Positions 53,282-63,750 are shown, counted from the first letter of the stretch. The stretch: 64,000 nt of DNA from Alkalibacterium sp. AK22 (GCF_000585255.1 NZ_JANL01000042.1:62001-126000); one strand, 5' to 3'. The notes: generated by a model from the letters alone, not told the origin. Made by a program: numbers and translations.

Positions 53282-54211
53282 ATGAATGAAACAAAAACAT
53301 TTCAGGATATCATCCTGACTCTGCAGCAGTTCTGGTCAGAACAGGGCTGTATGCTGATGCAAGCATACGATACTGAAAAAGGGGCAGGGACTATGAGCCC
53401 CTATACGTTCCTAAGAGCCATAGGACCGGAACCGTGGAACGCCGCCTATGTCGAACCGTCCAGGCGGCCGGCGGACGGACGTTACGGTGAGAATCCGAAC
53501 CGGCTTTACCAGCACCACCAGTTTCAGGTGGTTATGAAGCCTTCTCCTGAGAAGATCCAGGAGCTTTATCTGGACAGTCTGAAAGCCCTGGGAATTGATC
53601 CGCTTCAACATGATATCCGTTTTGTGGAAGATAACTGGGAAAATCCGTCGCTCGGCTGTGCCGGTTTAGGCTGGGAAGTCTGGCTTGATGGGATGGAAGT
53701 TACCCAGTTTACCTACTTTCAGCAAGTAGGAGGACTGGAAGTGGATGCTGTTACGAGTGAGCTGACTTACGGCCTGGAAAGACTGGCTTCCTATATTCAA
53801 GACGTAGACAATGTCTACGATATCGAGTGGTCACCCGGGGTTAAATACGGCGAAATTTTCAAGCAGCCCGAGTATGAGCACTCGGCTTATTCTTTCGATT
53901 ACAGCGATACAGCTTTTCTGTTTGATCAGTTTGCGGCATTTGAGACAGAAGCTTTGAAGCAGATTGAGAATCGGCTGGTGCATCCCGCTTACGATTATGT
54001 TCTCAAATGTAGTCACGCTTTCAACTTACTGGATGCCCGTGGTGCAGTATCAGCAACTGACCGTCCGGACTATTTGAAGCGTATCCGTCACATGGCTCGT
54101 CTGATTGCAAAAGTATTTCTGAATGAACGTGCCCACCTGTCCTTCCCACTCTTGAGCGAGGATCACAAGCAACAATGGCTTGACAAGTACGTTAGCAAGG
54201 AGGAAAAATAA
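53282..54211 (+). CDS. glyQ: Glycyl-tRNA synthetase alpha subunit
   Basis: A 309-residue class II catalytic subunit. [40 protein letters not shown] and [20 protein letters not shown] are diagnostic of bacterial alpha2beta2 GlyRS. AAAGGAGAG is just before ATG 53282; the frame is open from 53255. It ends at the base before glyS starts. Confidence 0.97.
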   Translation: MNETKTFQDIILTLQQFWSEQGCMLMQAYDTEKGAGTMSPYTFLRAIGPEPWNAAYVEPSRRPADGRYGENPNRLYQHHQFQVVMKPSPEKIQELYLDSLKALGIDPLQHDIRFVEDNWENPSLGCAGLGWEVWLDGMEVTQFTYFQQVGGLEVDAVTSELTYGLERLASYIQDVDNVYDIEWSPGVKYGEIFKQPEYEHSAYSFDYSDTAFLFDQFAAFETEALKQIENRLVHPAYDYVLKCSHAFNLLDARGAVSATDRPDYLKRIRHMARLIAKVFLNERAHLSFPLLSEDHKQQWLDKYVSKEEK

Positions 54212-56296
54212 ATGACGCATACATTACTGCTTGAAATCGGACTCGAAGAAATGCCAGCCAAGGTGATTGTTCCGGGAGTAGAGTACTTGAAAGAAAAAGT
54301 CGCTGCACATTTCAGCGAGCATGAACTGAAATATGAGACCATCGAAACGTTCAGTACTCCCCGCCGCCTGGCGGTTAAGGTAAGCGGGCTGAGCGAAAAG
54401 CAAGCTGACAGAACTGAAACTGTAAAAGGACCGGCGAAACGTATTGCGCTAGACAAGGATGGCAACTGGTCCAAGGCAGCTATTGGCTTTACCCGTGGAC
54501 AGAAAGCTACGGTAGAGGACATTGTCTTTAAAGAAGTCAAAGGGGAGGAGTATGTCTTTGTCCAGAAACATGTTAAAGGCCAAACGGCAGCAGAAGTGAC
54601 CAGAAAGTTGTCCAAAGTCATAGCGTCCATCCCCTTCCCAGTGTCAATGAAATGGGGAACGCATGCTTACCGTTACATCCGTCCGGTCCACTGGCTGACT
54701 GCGATGCTGGACGAGCAAGTCGTTGACATGGATTTATTTGATGTTCAGTCCGGCAGAACAACCGAGGGTCACCGCTTCTTAGGTGGTCAAGTGACACTAA
54801 CGCATGCAAAAGACTATCCACAAGCGCTTGAAGCAGAGTGGGTAGTGGCTGACCGGTCCCGACGACAGAATCTGATTAGAGAACAGATCAGTAGCCTTTG
54901 TAAGGCAAACAACTGGGAGAGTCCTTTGGACAATCAGGAGTTGCTTGATGAAGTCACTGACCTCGTCGAATACCCGACCGCTTTTTCGGGCGCGTTTTCT
55001 GCAGCCTTTTTGAACGTTCCAGAAAGTGTTCTGGAGACAGCTATGGCAGATCACCAGCGATACTTCCCAGTCAGAAAAGCAGATCAGAGCCGCTCCTTCC
55101 TGCCTTATTTCATTGGGGTCAGAAACGGGAATGCTCACGCTATCGACAAGGTTAAACAAGGAAATGAGAAAGTTCTGTCGGCCCGTCTGTCAGATGCAGC
55201 CTTTTTCTACCAAGAAGATCAGAAACTGACTATTGATGAGTTTGTTGAAAAGTTAGCTAGTGTGTCCTTTCATGAAAAGTTGGGCTCCTTGCTAGACAAG
55301 CAGCGCCGGCTGACTAAAATTGCTCAGCTGCTGTCTGATCCCTTCAACTTAGATACAGGCGAAACAGAACTGATCGAGCGGGCCGGTAGGATTGCCAAAT
55401 TTGACTTGGTCACACAGACGGTCAATGAATTTACATCTCTTCAAGGAGAAATTGCTGGAATTTTTGCCGAGGAAAGAGGGGAAGATCCAAACGTTTCCAC
55501 AGCTCTAGCTGAACAGTACCTACCTAAGAGCATGGATGGCAAACTGCCAAAAAGCCGCCTAGGTGCAGTGATTTCGGTCGCTGACAAGCTGGACTCCCTG
55601 TTGTCATTTTTCTCTGTCAATCTGATTCCCTCTGGATCTAACGATCCCTTTGCCTTAAGAAGACAAGCCATGGGTATCGTACGCATCATTAAAGCCTTCG
55701 ACCTGTCTCTTTCTCTTGATGCACTGATTGATCAGATAGCAGAAACAGTCGATTCTACCGAGACGAAAGCAGCCTATATCCAGTGCAAGTCTCAGGTTAT
55801 CCAGTTTATCAATGACCGGCTCGATCAGCTCTTGTCCGTTCAGTATAACCTTTCAGGTGATTACGACATTCGCCAAGCAGCATTGGGCTCCGTGGAGACT
55901 GATATCAATAAGACAGTGGAAGCCGCTTTGCTGCTGAAGGAAGTGAGAGAGCAGGAGAGCTTCAAAGCTGTCGTCGAGTCCTTGACCCGTGTATCCAATC
56001 TGGCGGGCAAGGTAGAAAAAGATGTCTCCTTGTCGGAAGCTTTACTGAAAAGTGAATCTGAACAGGCTCTTTATGCTCAAGTCCTGAAGTCCACTGAGCA
56101 CTTTGTCGAAGAAAGCTCGGCTAAAGACAAGTGGGAAGTCCTATCCAGCCTTCACCCGCTGATTGATGATTTCTTTGATCAGAACATGGTTATGACAGAT
56201 GATGAGGCAGTGAAAAACAATCGTTTGGCACTGCTGAAAGCCATCGACGGTCTGTCCCGCACTGTAGCAGCCTTTGACCGGCTTGTCATCAAGTAA
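54212..56296 (+). CDS. glyS: Glycyl-tRNA synthetase beta subunit
   Basis: A 694-residue tRNA-binding subunit. The N-terminus LLLEIGLEEMPAKVIVPGVE, the SMKWGTHAYRYIRPVHWL segment, and ESVLETAMADHQRYFPV are conserved; a C-terminal DALR-like anticodon domain ends the protein. AGGAGG lies 8 bases before ATG 54212. Contiguous with glyQ and under the same T-box. Confidence 0.97.
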   Translation: MTHTLLLEIGLEEMPAKVIVPGVEYLKEKVAAHFSEHELKYETIETFSTPRRLAVKVSGLSEKQADRTETVKGPAKRIALDKDGNWSKAAIGFTRGQKATVEDIVFKEVKGEEYVFVQKHVKGQTAAEVTRKLSKVIASIPFPVSMKWGTHAYRYIRPVHWLTAMLDEQVVDMDLFDVQSGRTTEGHRFLGGQVTLTHAKDYPQALEAEWVVADRSRRQNLIREQISSLCKANNWESPLDNQELLDEVTDLVEYPTAFSGAFSAAFLNVPESVLETAMADHQRYFPVRKADQSRSFLPYFIGVRNGNAHAIDKVKQGNEKVLSARLSDAAFFYQEDQKLTIDEFVEKLASVSFHEKLGSLLDKQRRLTKIAQLLSDPFNLDTGETELIERAGRIAKFDLVTQTVNEFTSLQGEIAGIFAEERGEDPNVSTALAEQYLPKSMDGKLPKSRLGAVISVADKLDSLLSFFSVNLIPSGSNDPFALRRQAMGIVRIIKAFDLSLSLDALIDQIAETVDSTETKAAYIQCKSQVIQFINDRLDQLLSVQYNLSGDYDIRQAALGSVETDINKTVEAALLLKEVREQESFKAVVESLTRVSNLAGKVEKDVSLSEALLKSESEQALYAQVLKSTEHFVEESSAKDKWEVLSSLHPLIDDFFDQNMVMTDDEAVKNNRLALLKAIDGLSRTVAAFDRLVIK

Positions 56297-56381
56297 TAAT
56301 ACGCGAGAAAGAAGGCAGTTGGCTGATATCCCTGCCTTCTTTCTGCTTTATTTATAAAGAAAGAAGGAGATCGCCATCAGA

Positions 56382-58094
56382 ATGCTCAAACATTTTATAT
56401 CTTACTACAAGCCCTATAAATGGCTGTTTACACTAGACTTTTCAGCTGCTATCGTTGTAGCTGTTTTGGAACTGGCTTTCCCTATCATGGTCCAGCGGGT
56501 TGTCGATTCAATCCTGCCGACGGGAAACTGGTCACTGATTGTGTTGGTATCTATCGGTCTGTTTGCGGTCTATGCAGTCAACACCGTGTTGCACTATATC
56601 GTCACGTACTATGGACACAAGCTAGGGACCAATATTGAGACGGACATGCGGGGTGACTTATATAATCATCTGCAGAGGCAGTCCTTTTCTTATTTTGATA
56701 ATCGGGAAACCGGCAAATTGATCACTCGACTGACTTCCGATCTTTTTGAAATTGCGGAGGTGGCTCACCATGGTCCGGAAGATATTTTTATCACACTCTT
56801 TACGCTGACCGGCGCTTTTCTGCTGATGCTCAGTGTGCATGTTCAGCTGGCAGTGATGACCTTTATTCTGGTACCTTTTATTGCTCTAGCAGTTGCTTTT
56901 TTCAATAAAAAGATGACTCAAGTCAATACCCGTATCTACGACGACCTGGCAGGCTTTAGTGCAGGTATTGAGGCGTCTGTTGGAGGGATTCGGGTTGTGC
57001 AGGCTTTTTCCAGAGAAAAGTTTGAGCAGGAGCGGTTTGGTCAGTTGAATACAGCTTACCGCAAGTCGAAATACTTGTTCTACAAGATGATGGCGGTCAG
57101 TCATTCTTACAACTATTTTTTGATGCGCCTGATTAGCCTGTTTGCTTTATTCTTCGGAGCTTACTTTACCATCCAGGGGGAAATCAGTTATGGTGATCTG
57201 GTTGCCTTTATTCTCTTTGCGAATGTGTTTGTCCGGCCAATCGAAAAAGTAAACACCATGATAGAAAGTTACCCTAAAGGCATTGCAGGCTTCCGTCGTT
57301 TGATGGAAGAAATGAACATCCGTCCTGACATAGCAGATGCCCAAAATGCACGGGATATACAGGGGCTTCAAGGAGACATCGTTTATGAGGACGTTTCCTT
57401 TAGTTACGAAGACAAGCAGACTATTTTAAAAGAAATCAGTCTTGAAATAAAAGCGGGAGAAACTGTCGCTTTTGTCGGCCCTAGCGGTGCCGGCAAAACG
57501 ACACTCTGCAACCTGCTTCCCCGCTTTTATGAGATAGACAGCGGCACCATTATGATTGACGGCCATTCGCTTAAGGACATCAAGTTGAAGTCTCTTCGGG
57601 AGCAAATTGGTGTGGTCCAGCAAGATGTCTTTCTGTTCCCGGGCACTGTCCGCGAAAATATTCTATACGGCAAACTGGATGCCTGTGAAAGCAAAGTCTG
57701 GGAGGCCGTACGTATGGCTAATCTAGAAGAAGTTATCCAGCAGATGCCCAAAGGACTGGACACGGTCATTGGAGAACGGGGAGTTAAGTTGTCCGGGGGA
57801 CAGAAACAGCGTTTGTCCATTGCACGAATGTTTTTGAAGAATCCAGCCATACTCATTCTTGATGAAGCGACTTCTGCCTTGGATACGGAGACAGAGCAAG
57901 CCATACAAGAAGCTTTGGACTCCCTATCCAGAGGCCGGACGACTTTGATTATTGCTCACCGTCTTGCTACAATCAAAAATGCAGACCGCATCGTGGTGGT
58001 CACCAGTCAGGGAATTGAAGAAGAAGGCAGCCATGATCAGCTAATCAGCAGAGGAGGAGCCTACAAGGCTTTGTATGATGCTCAGTTTGCCTGA
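56382..58094 (+). CDS. ABC exporter half-transporter (membrane + ATPase)
   Basis: A 570-residue protein with a six-helix membrane domain (about residues 1-310) fused to an ATPase: Walker A GPSGAGKTTLCN near residue 370, Q-loop, signature LSGGQKQRLSIARM, Walker B with catalytic Glu ILILDEATSALD, and the H-loop IIAHRLATI. All catalytic residues are present, so a homodimer would be active. It resembles the YgaD/MsbA-like type IV exporters; the substrate is unknown. AAGGAGA precedes ATG 56382. It is 31 bp before niaR. Confidence 0.88.
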   Translation: MLKHFISYYKPYKWLFTLDFSAAIVVAVLELAFPIMVQRVVDSILPTGNWSLIVLVSIGLFAVYAVNTVLHYIVTYYGHKLGTNIETDMRGDLYNHLQRQSFSYFDNRETGKLITRLTSDLFEIAEVAHHGPEDIFITLFTLTGAFLLMLSVHVQLAVMTFILVPFIALAVAFFNKKMTQVNTRIYDDLAGFSAGIEASVGGIRVVQAFSREKFEQERFGQLNTAYRKSKYLFYKMMAVSHSYNYFLMRLISLFALFFGAYFTIQGEISYGDLVAFILFANVFVRPIEKVNTMIESYPKGIAGFRRLMEEMNIRPDIADAQNARDIQGLQGDIVYEDVSFSYEDKQTILKEISLEIKAGETVAFVGPSGAGKTTLCNLLPRFYEIDSGTIMIDGHSLKDIKLKSLREQIGVVQQDVFLFPGTVRENILYGKLDACESKVWEAVRMANLEEVIQQMPKGLDTVIGERGVKLSGGQKQRLSIARMFLKNPAILILDEATSALDTETEQAIQEALDSLSRGRTTLIIAHRLATIKNADRIVVVTSQGIEEEGSHDQLISRGGAYKALYDAQFA

Positions 58095-58125
58095 TCGTTA
58101 CTTTGTCTAAAGGAGGAAGAATCAT

Positions 58126-58638
58126 ATGGAAGCAGCACAGAGAAGAGAAGCAATCCGGCAGAAGCTTGCAGAAGCACAGGAGGCGGTTGTTGCACGTGAG
58201 CTGGCCGAGTCTTTTGATGTCAGCCGCCAAATCATTGTAGGGGATATTGCCTTGCTTCGGGCAGCGGGACTGGACATCTTATCAACACCCAAAGGTTATC
58301 TGCTCAAAAAACAGTCGGAAGAGGGAGTCAGGCGGTCCATAGTCAGCCAGCACTTGCCTGAAGAGACCCACGACGAGCTTTATACAATTGTTGATTTGGG
58401 TGGAGAAATTCTGGACGTCACGGTGGAACACCCGATTTATGGTCTGATAAAAGGGGATTTAAATATATCCAGCCGGCTGGAAGTGGATGAGTTTATTGAA
58501 AAAATAGGCAAAAATCCTTCTGCACTGCTTTCCACCCTGACTGACGGCCTGCACATGCACACCCTAATAGCCAAAGATGAGTTGCGGATGACAACGATTC
58601 AAGAAGCCCTCAGAAAAAAAGGATACTTGTACGAATAA
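58126..58638 (+). CDS. niaR: NiaR-type niacin-responsive repressor
   Basis: A 170-residue regulator: an HTH_11 winged helix (residues 5-60; LAESFDVSRQIIVGDIALLR) fused to a 3H domain with the histidines in EHPIYGLIKGDL and TDGLHMHTLIAK. NiaR binds nicotinic acid and represses niacin uptake and NAD synthesis genes in Firmicutes. GGAGGA lies 10 bases before ATG 58126. The gene after it is a niacin transporter with a fitting operator, strongly supporting the assignment. Confidence 0.92.
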   Translation: MEAAQRREAIRQKLAEAQEAVVARELAESFDVSRQIIVGDIALLRAAGLDILSTPKGYLLKKQSEEGVRRSIVSQHLPEETHDELYTIVDLGGEILDVTVEHPIYGLIKGDLNISSRLEVDEFIEKIGKNPSALLSTLTDGLHMHTLIAKDELRMTTIQEALRKKGYLYE

Positions 58639-58643
58639 GCATA

Positions 58644-58671
58644 TTGACAAAACCCGTGGATAGGGTATACT
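58644..58671 (+). promoter_or_regulatory. Promoter of niaX
   Basis: TTGACA (58644-58649) and TATACT (58666-58671) with a 16-base spacer, between niaR and niaX. The start of transcription would fall on the operator described next. Confidence 0.85.
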
Positions 58672-58676
58672 TATGA

Positions 58677-58692
58677 AGGTGTCAAGACACCT
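58677..58692. promoter_or_regulatory. NiaR operator of niaX
   Basis: A perfect inverted repeat AGGTGTC-AA-GACACCT over the predicted transcription start of niaX, consistent with TGTC/GACA-containing NiaR operators. A bound repressor would block RNA polymerase directly. Confidence 0.8.
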
Positions 58693-58723
58693 GTATACAT
58701 ATCTAGTAGGGAGATGTTTAATA

Positions 58724-59284
58724 ATGAAACAAACCAATACACTGAGGCTGACGACTACAGCTCTGCTGACAGCCATTGCTATTGCTATACCTATGGTTAT
58801 GCCGATCAGAGTCCTGATCGAGCCAGCTTCCTTTACTCTGGCCAGTCATGTGCCGATCTTCTTCGCCATGTTCCTGTCGCCCAAAATCGCGGTGGCCGTA
58901 TCGCTAGGCTCTGCTTTCGGCTTTTTACTGGCTGGCTTTCCGATTGTTGTGACCATGCGTGCGATGAGTCATGTTGTCTTTGCTCTTTTAGGTGCTTTGT
59001 ACTTGTCGGGCAAAAGAGAAGAGATATTGTCTTCTCCTTTCAAGAGTCAGCTGTTTTCCTTTGTCATTGCAATGATACATGCATTGGCTGAAGTACTAAT
59101 TGTGTCACTTTTCTTCTTTGGTTTGATTGATGGACCAGGTTACCAGGATGGCTTCTTTTATGCCGTTTTCCTGCTGGTTGGTGTCGGGACAGTAATCCAC
59201 AGTATGGTCGACTTTTTCCTGGCTCAGTTTATCTGGCAAAGCCTGGGCAAACGGATGACCCAGATTGCACAGAGAGTCTATTGA
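58724..59284 (+). CDS. niaX: Niacin ECF transporter S component NiaX
   Basis: A 186-residue integral membrane protein with about six helices, of the energy-coupling factor S-component type that binds niacin and works with a shared EcfAAT module (not in this window). The start MKQTNTLRLTTTALLTAIAI and the RVLIEPASFTLASHVPIFFA segment are typical of NiaX. GGGAGATG lies 9 bases before ATG 58724; ATG-type starts further upstream would place the operator in the coding region. A terminator follows. Confidence 0.9.
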   Translation: MKQTNTLRLTTTALLTAIAIAIPMVMPIRVLIEPASFTLASHVPIFFAMFLSPKIAVAVSLGSAFGFLLAGFPIVVTMRAMSHVVFALLGALYLSGKREEILSSPFKSQLFSFVIAMIHALAEVLIVSLFFFGLIDGPGYQDGFFYAVFLLVGVGTVIHSMVDFFLAQFIWQSLGKRMTQIAQRVY

Positions 59285-59302
59285 TCTGCTTGTGTATGTG
59301 CC

Positions 59303-59339
59303 AAAAAGAGAGCCCGACTGATGGGGGCTCTTTTTTTTT
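59303..59339 (+). terminator. Terminator after niaX
   Basis: AAAAGAGAGCCC pairs with GGGGCTCTTTT, followed by a long T-run. Confidence 0.9.
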
Positions 59340-59524
59340 GAAGTCAAGAACTGGGCAGCCGGATGTCAGATGTTGTTTCTCAGTTTTTAAAAGATAAGCG
59401 CTCTTATTTATCCTGACAGGCTTTCATTTACAATGAGGGGCATATTTGCTATAATATAAGTTGCTTATTATAGGCTAAGTGTGCCTATTCTTTATTTTAT
59501 TTAATTGTCGAAGGGGGATGAATA

Positions 59525-61387
59525 GTGAGTAGAATTCCAGAAGAAACCATTCATGCCATTCGGGAGCAGACAGATATTGTTCAAATTATCTCTCAATACC
59601 TGCAGCTGCGGAAGTCGGGGCAAAATTATTTTGCATCGTGCCCGTTTCATGATGATAAGACACCTTCATTCTCCGTCAGTGAAAAAAAACAGATTTATCA
59701 CTGCTTCAGCTGCGGCCGAGGCGGTAACGTCTTCAGTTTCCTTCAGGAAATCGATGGACTGACCTTTGTCGAAGCTGTCGGTAAGACTGCAGAGATGGCT
59801 GATATCAAAGTTGATCAGGCTGTTTTTGACCAGGCTAGACAGTCCAGACCTAAAGCCGATTCTACCCATGCTAAGCTGCTTTCTGTTTATGAAAAGGCTG
59901 AACATTTTTATCACCATATTCTAATGAATACACAAGCCGGGGAAGAAGCCTATCAGTATCTGATTGACCGTGGAATGTCAAAGGAAAGCATCGAAACGTT
60001 CAAGATTGGTTTTTCACCTCCGCAACGGCAGGCACTCAAGCTGTATCTGGACAATGAAGATCTGAATGATTCGGCTGTCCTGAAAAAATCAGGACTGTTT
60101 TCAGACCGGGATGATGATACTTTCGTTGACCGCTTTTCTAATCGCATCCTTTTCCCGATCAAAGATAAGCGCGGGCAGACCGTCGCCTTTTCGGGGCGGG
60201 CTTTTCTCGAGACAGAAAACAGCCACCGGACAGCTAAATACATGAACAGTCCGGAAACAGAACTGTTTAACAAGAGACGGATTCTGTTCAACTATGACAA
60301 GGCGCGTCCGGCTATTCGCCGGGAAGGGGAAGTCGTGCTGTTTGAAGGCTTCATGGATGTGATTTCGGCCTGGGAAGCTGGCGTCAAAAACGGGATTGCC
60401 ACTATGGGAACCAGTTTGACGGAAGAACAAGTGCGCGTTCTGGATAAGGCTACCGACCATATTGTCTTAGCCTATGACGGAGACAGCGCCGGCATGGAAG
60501 CAACTAAGCGGGCAGCAGACTTTGTCAGTAAGGAAACCCATTTTTCAATAGAAGTGGCATCTTTTCCCGAAAACCTGGATCCGGATGATTTTATACAAAC
60601 AAGAGGTCAGGAAGCTTTCAAAGAATTTCTGTCACACGGCCGGGATACACTAGTCAGTTTTTTGATGAAGTACCACAGGCGGGATGTCAATCTTAAAAAC
60701 GAGAGTGAGCGTCTGAAGTATATTGAGGTGGTGCTTAAGGAACTGGCTCGTGTGACCTCAGCAGTGGAGCGCGAGCTTTACTTGAATCAGCTGAAAGATG
60801 AGTTCGATCTGTCGCTGGATGCTTTAAAAGAGCAGCTGCAAATGTTTGTAGTGGAGCAGCAGAATGCCCGCAGAAAAGAAAAGCGTCAAGACAAACAGAA
60901 TCAGCAGCAGGAAGCCGAGCCGACAGTTGTATTCCATCACAACAAACCGGCCGTCACGTCTTTGATTCGTGCAGAAAAAGCTCTGCTTCATCGTCTGTTC
61001 ACGCAGGATGAAGTCTGGTCAGTACTTTCGGCCAGTGAAAAAGATCTGATTTTCTCTGAACAGGACCACCAGCTCCTCTATCTGATTTATGATGAGTACT
61101 ATCATTCCCGCGAAGAACGCTCGCTACAGGATTTTCTGGATTATCTGCCGGATGAGAAACTGAAAAGTAAAGCTTCAGAAATTGCCTGGATCTCCATGAG
61201 TGACGACATTGCTCCGGGTGAAATCGAAGACTACTTGAACGTGATCTGTGACCGTCAGCCGCTGGAAAACCAGCTCAAGCAGAAGCAGATGGAACTCAAA
61301 GATGCCCAGCGAAGCGGAGACAAGTCGAGACAGCAGTCGCTGAGCATTGAAATCATTAATTTAATCAAAAAAATGAAAAGCAAATAA
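59525..61387 (+). CDS. dnaG: DNA primase DnaG
   Basis: A 620-residue primase. The zinc-binding domain has FASCPFHDDKTPSFSV and HCFSCGRGGN; the Toprim core has VLFEGFMDVISAWEAG and AYDGDSAGMEATKRA; a C-terminal helicase-binding domain ends the protein. GTG 59525 follows AAGGGGG. It is 24 bp before rpoD, the classical macromolecular-synthesis arrangement. Confidence 0.97.
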   Translation: MSRIPEETIHAIREQTDIVQIISQYLQLRKSGQNYFASCPFHDDKTPSFSVSEKKQIYHCFSCGRGGNVFSFLQEIDGLTFVEAVGKTAEMADIKVDQAVFDQARQSRPKADSTHAKLLSVYEKAEHFYHHILMNTQAGEEAYQYLIDRGMSKESIETFKIGFSPPQRQALKLYLDNEDLNDSAVLKKSGLFSDRDDDTFVDRFSNRILFPIKDKRGQTVAFSGRAFLETENSHRTAKYMNSPETELFNKRRILFNYDKARPAIRREGEVVLFEGFMDVISAWEAGVKNGIATMGTSLTEEQVRVLDKATDHIVLAYDGDSAGMEATKRAADFVSKETHFSIEVASFPENLDPDDFIQTRGQEAFKEFLSHGRDTLVSFLMKYHRRDVNLKNESERLKYIEVVLKELARVTSAVERELYLNQLKDEFDLSLDALKEQLQMFVVEQQNARRKEKRQDKQNQQQEAEPTVVFHHNKPAVTSLIRAEKALLHRLFTQDEVWSVLSASEKDLIFSEQDHQLLYLIYDEYYHSREERSLQDFLDYLPDEKLKSKASEIAWISMSDDIAPGEIEDYLNVICDRQPLENQLKQKQMELKDAQRSGDKSRQQSLSIEIINLIKKMKSK

Positions 61388-61411
61388 AATTATCAGGAGG
61401 CATGTCATTAC

Positions 61412-62545
61412 ATGGCAAAAAACGATAAAACACCTACCCAAAAGCCCGAAGAAAAATATGAACTAGCCGTTGTCAGGTTCATCAAAGACATGAAAAAGCA
61501 CCAGCAGCAGACGATTTCTTATGTGGATTTAACAGAAAAGCTGGCTGAACCGTTCGGGCTTGAAAAGGAGCAGATGGAAGATCTGGTCCAGAAGTTCGAA
61601 GACGAAGGGATTGGTGTTGTCGATCAGGACGGGAATCCGCTGGCCAAACAGCTGGATAAGGAAGAAGAAGTAGCTGAAGAAGCTAAAAAAGAAGAAATGA
61701 TTGCTCCTCCTGGAGTTAAAATCAACGATCCGGTTCGCATGTACCTCAAAGAGATTGGTCGAGTTGACTTGCTGAGTGCCAAAGAAGAGATTGCTCTGGC
61801 AAAGCGTATTGAAGAAGGAGACACGGAAGCCAAACAGGAACTGGCGGAAGCCAACCTGCGTCTAGTTGTTTCCATCGCTAAGCGTTATGTTGGCCGCGGC
61901 ATGAGTTTTCTAGATTTAATCCAGGAAGGGAACATGGGTCTGATGAAGGCCGTTGAGAAGTTTGACTACGAGAAGGGCTTTAAGTTCTCCACATATGCAA
62001 CCTGGTGGATCCGTCAGGCCATCACGCGTGCGATTGCTGACCAGGCCCGTACAATCCGTATTCCTGTTCATATGGTCGAAACAATCAACAAGCTGGTCCG
62101 TATTCAGCGTCAACTGCTTCAGGACCTGGGTAGAGAACCAACACCGGAAGAAATCGGAGCAGAAATGGATCTGCCGACTGAAAAAGTCCGTGATATTCTA
62201 AAAATTTCTCAGGAACCTGTTTCTTTGGAAACGCCGATTGGTGAAGAAGATGACTCTCATCTGGGTGACTTCATCGAAGACAACGATGCGACCAGCCCGT
62301 CCGACAATGCGGCTTATGAACTCTTGAAGAGTGAGTTGGAAGATGTTTTGGATACCCTGACAGACCGGGAAGAAAATGTGCTGAGACTGCGTTTCGGGCT
62401 AGACGATGGCCGTCAGCGTACACTTGAGGATGTCGGTAAGGTCTTTGGCGTGACGCGTGAGCGTATCCGTCAGATTGAAGCGAAGGCATTGAGAAAGCTG
62501 CGCCATCCAAGCCGCTCCAAACAGTTGAAGGATTTCTTGGAATAA
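61412..62545 (+). CDS. rpoD: RNA polymerase primary sigma factor (sigma-A)
   Basis: A 377-residue sigma-70 factor. A short region 1.1, region 1.2, the core region 2 ([20 protein letters not shown], then [20 protein letters not shown]), region 3 and region 4.2 ([20 protein letters not shown]) are in order. AGGAGG is 11 bases before ATG 61412. It recognises the TTGACA/TATAAT-type promoters seen across this window. Confidence 0.97.
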   Translation: MAKNDKTPTQKPEEKYELAVVRFIKDMKKHQQQTISYVDLTEKLAEPFGLEKEQMEDLVQKFEDEGIGVVDQDGNPLAKQLDKEEEVAEEAKKEEMIAPPGVKINDPVRMYLKEIGRVDLLSAKEEIALAKRIEEGDTEAKQELAEANLRLVVSIAKRYVGRGMSFLDLIQEGNMGLMKAVEKFDYEKGFKFSTYATWWIRQAITRAIADQARTIRIPVHMVETINKLVRIQRQLLQDLGREPTPEEIGAEMDLPTEKVRDILKISQEPVSLETPIGEEDDSHLGDFIEDNDATSPSDNAAYELLKSELEDVLDTLTDREENVLRLRFGLDDGRQRTLEDVGKVFGVTRERIRQIEAKALRKLRHPSRSKQLKDFLE

Positions 62546-62564
62546 ACAGCATAGGTATAGGCGG

Positions 62565-62614
62565 GAAAAGCGAAGCAAGAACTGTAAAGTAAAAGTTCTT
62601 GTCGCTTTTCTTTG
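62565..62614 (+). terminator. Terminator after rpoD
   Basis: GAAAAGCGA-CAAGAAC pairs with GTTCTTG-TCGCTTTTC (two bulged bases) around a 12-base loop; TTTG follows. Confidence 0.85.
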
Positions 62615-62640
62615 CATTATCGTCACATTTTTGATATACT
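62612..62640 (+). promoter_or_regulatory. Promoter of rplY
   Basis: TTGCAT (62612-62617) and TATACT (62635-62640) with a 17-base spacer. The -35 overlaps the end of the rpoD terminator. It is of sigma-A type; no sigma-B-like motif was seen. Confidence 0.65.
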
Positions 62641-62708
62641 AATTTCTGGCTTGTTCAGTAATGACGTATGCTGTTTATTTAAAATAAAATCGTGGAAGGT
62701 GAAATTAT

Positions 62709-63323
62709 ATGAAGTTAGCTGCAACGAAACGTACAGAAACAGGAACATCCGCTTCAAAAAAAGCAAGAGCAGAGGGTAAAATCCCAGCTGCGATCTACGG
62801 TAAAGAAGTAGAGACCGTATCGGTTCTGATCGACGAGAAAGAGTTCGAAAAAACCATTAAAGAAGTAGGATACAATGGTGTATTCGACGTTGAAGTGGAC
62901 GGCGATACGTATCACGTATTCGTTAAGGACCAGGCCAACGCTGCTATTAAACCCATCGTTTATCACGTTGACCTGCTGGCCTTCACTAAAGGTCAAAAAG
63001 TAACCATGTCTATCCCTGTTCACGTTTCAGGAGAAGAAGGAATCGACGAAGGAATTGTTTCCCAGTCTATTTCTGAACTGGAAGTAAACATTGCGCCTGC
63101 GGATGCTCCTTCAGAGTACATCGTGGATGTATCAGAACTTGAAATTGGCGACACGGTACATGTATCCGATATCGAACTTGGAGAAGGCGTTGAACTCCTG
63201 ACAGACGAAGAGTCTACAGTAGTATCTGTAACTGCTCCTCAAATCGAAGAAGAGCCTGCTGAAGAAACAGATGAAATGCCTGAACCGGAAGTTATCGGTG
63301 AAGACAAAGACTCAGAAGAGTAA
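62709..63323 (+). CDS. rplY: 50S ribosomal protein L25 / general stress protein Ctc
   Basis: A 204-residue two-domain 5S rRNA-binding protein: the L25 domain (residues 1-90; KARAEGKIPAAIYGKEVETV) and the TL5-type C-terminal beta domain (90-185) that ends in an acidic Glu/Asp-rich tail. GAAGGTGA precedes ATG 62709. In Bacillus ctc is under sigma-B stress control, but the promoter here looks like an ordinary housekeeping one. Confidence 0.94.
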   Translation: MKLAATKRTETGTSASKKARAEGKIPAAIYGKEVETVSVLIDEKEFEKTIKEVGYNGVFDVEVDGDTYHVFVKDQANAAIKPIVYHVDLLAFTKGQKVTMSIPVHVSGEEGIDEGIVSQSISELEVNIAPADAPSEYIVDVSELEIGDTVHVSDIELGEGVELLTDEESTVVSVTAPQIEEEPAEETDEMPEPEVIGEDKDSEE

Positions 63324-63367
63324 TCTGTTTTTCAGTTAGTCAGCTTATTATGCTAATCAGTTGACTG

Positions 63368-63412
63368 AAAAGAGCATGCCCCACTGGGGTGTGCTCTTTT
63401 TTCTGCTTTTAA
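63368..63412 (+). terminator. Terminator after rplY
   Basis: AAAAGAGCA-GCCC pairs with GGG-GTGCTCTTTT, then TTTT. Confidence 0.87.
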
Positions 63413-63750
63413 GACCCTTCAGAGAGACCCAAAGCCCAAACGAGGTGAATCAGAGGTCAGGATAAGGCGATTAAATTTAAATGCAGAACAAGCCTGTTTT
63501 CTAGCTTATGGCCGTCAACGCTTCAGGCTGTTCATTTCTTCCTAGATCACGCAGTGTCTGTTTTCTGGGGATCAAAACCCGGAGAAGCTCTTAATTAGAA
63601 CAGGATTGTTCAGAATCACAGTCATTATGCTGTTATGCATGATGTCTTAAAGAGGTTGCATGATTTTACATACTGAACACAAGATTGATTTCAATCCGAA
63701 AGTAAACCTGTTAAAATAAGAAGGAAGACTTTAGTGAGGTGACGTCATAG
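63413..63750. other. Gap between rplY and trmK
   Basis: About 340 bases with no gene, repeat or RNA motif that I can support. GTGAGGTG just before 63751 serves as the trmK ribosome binding site. Confidence 0.5.
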
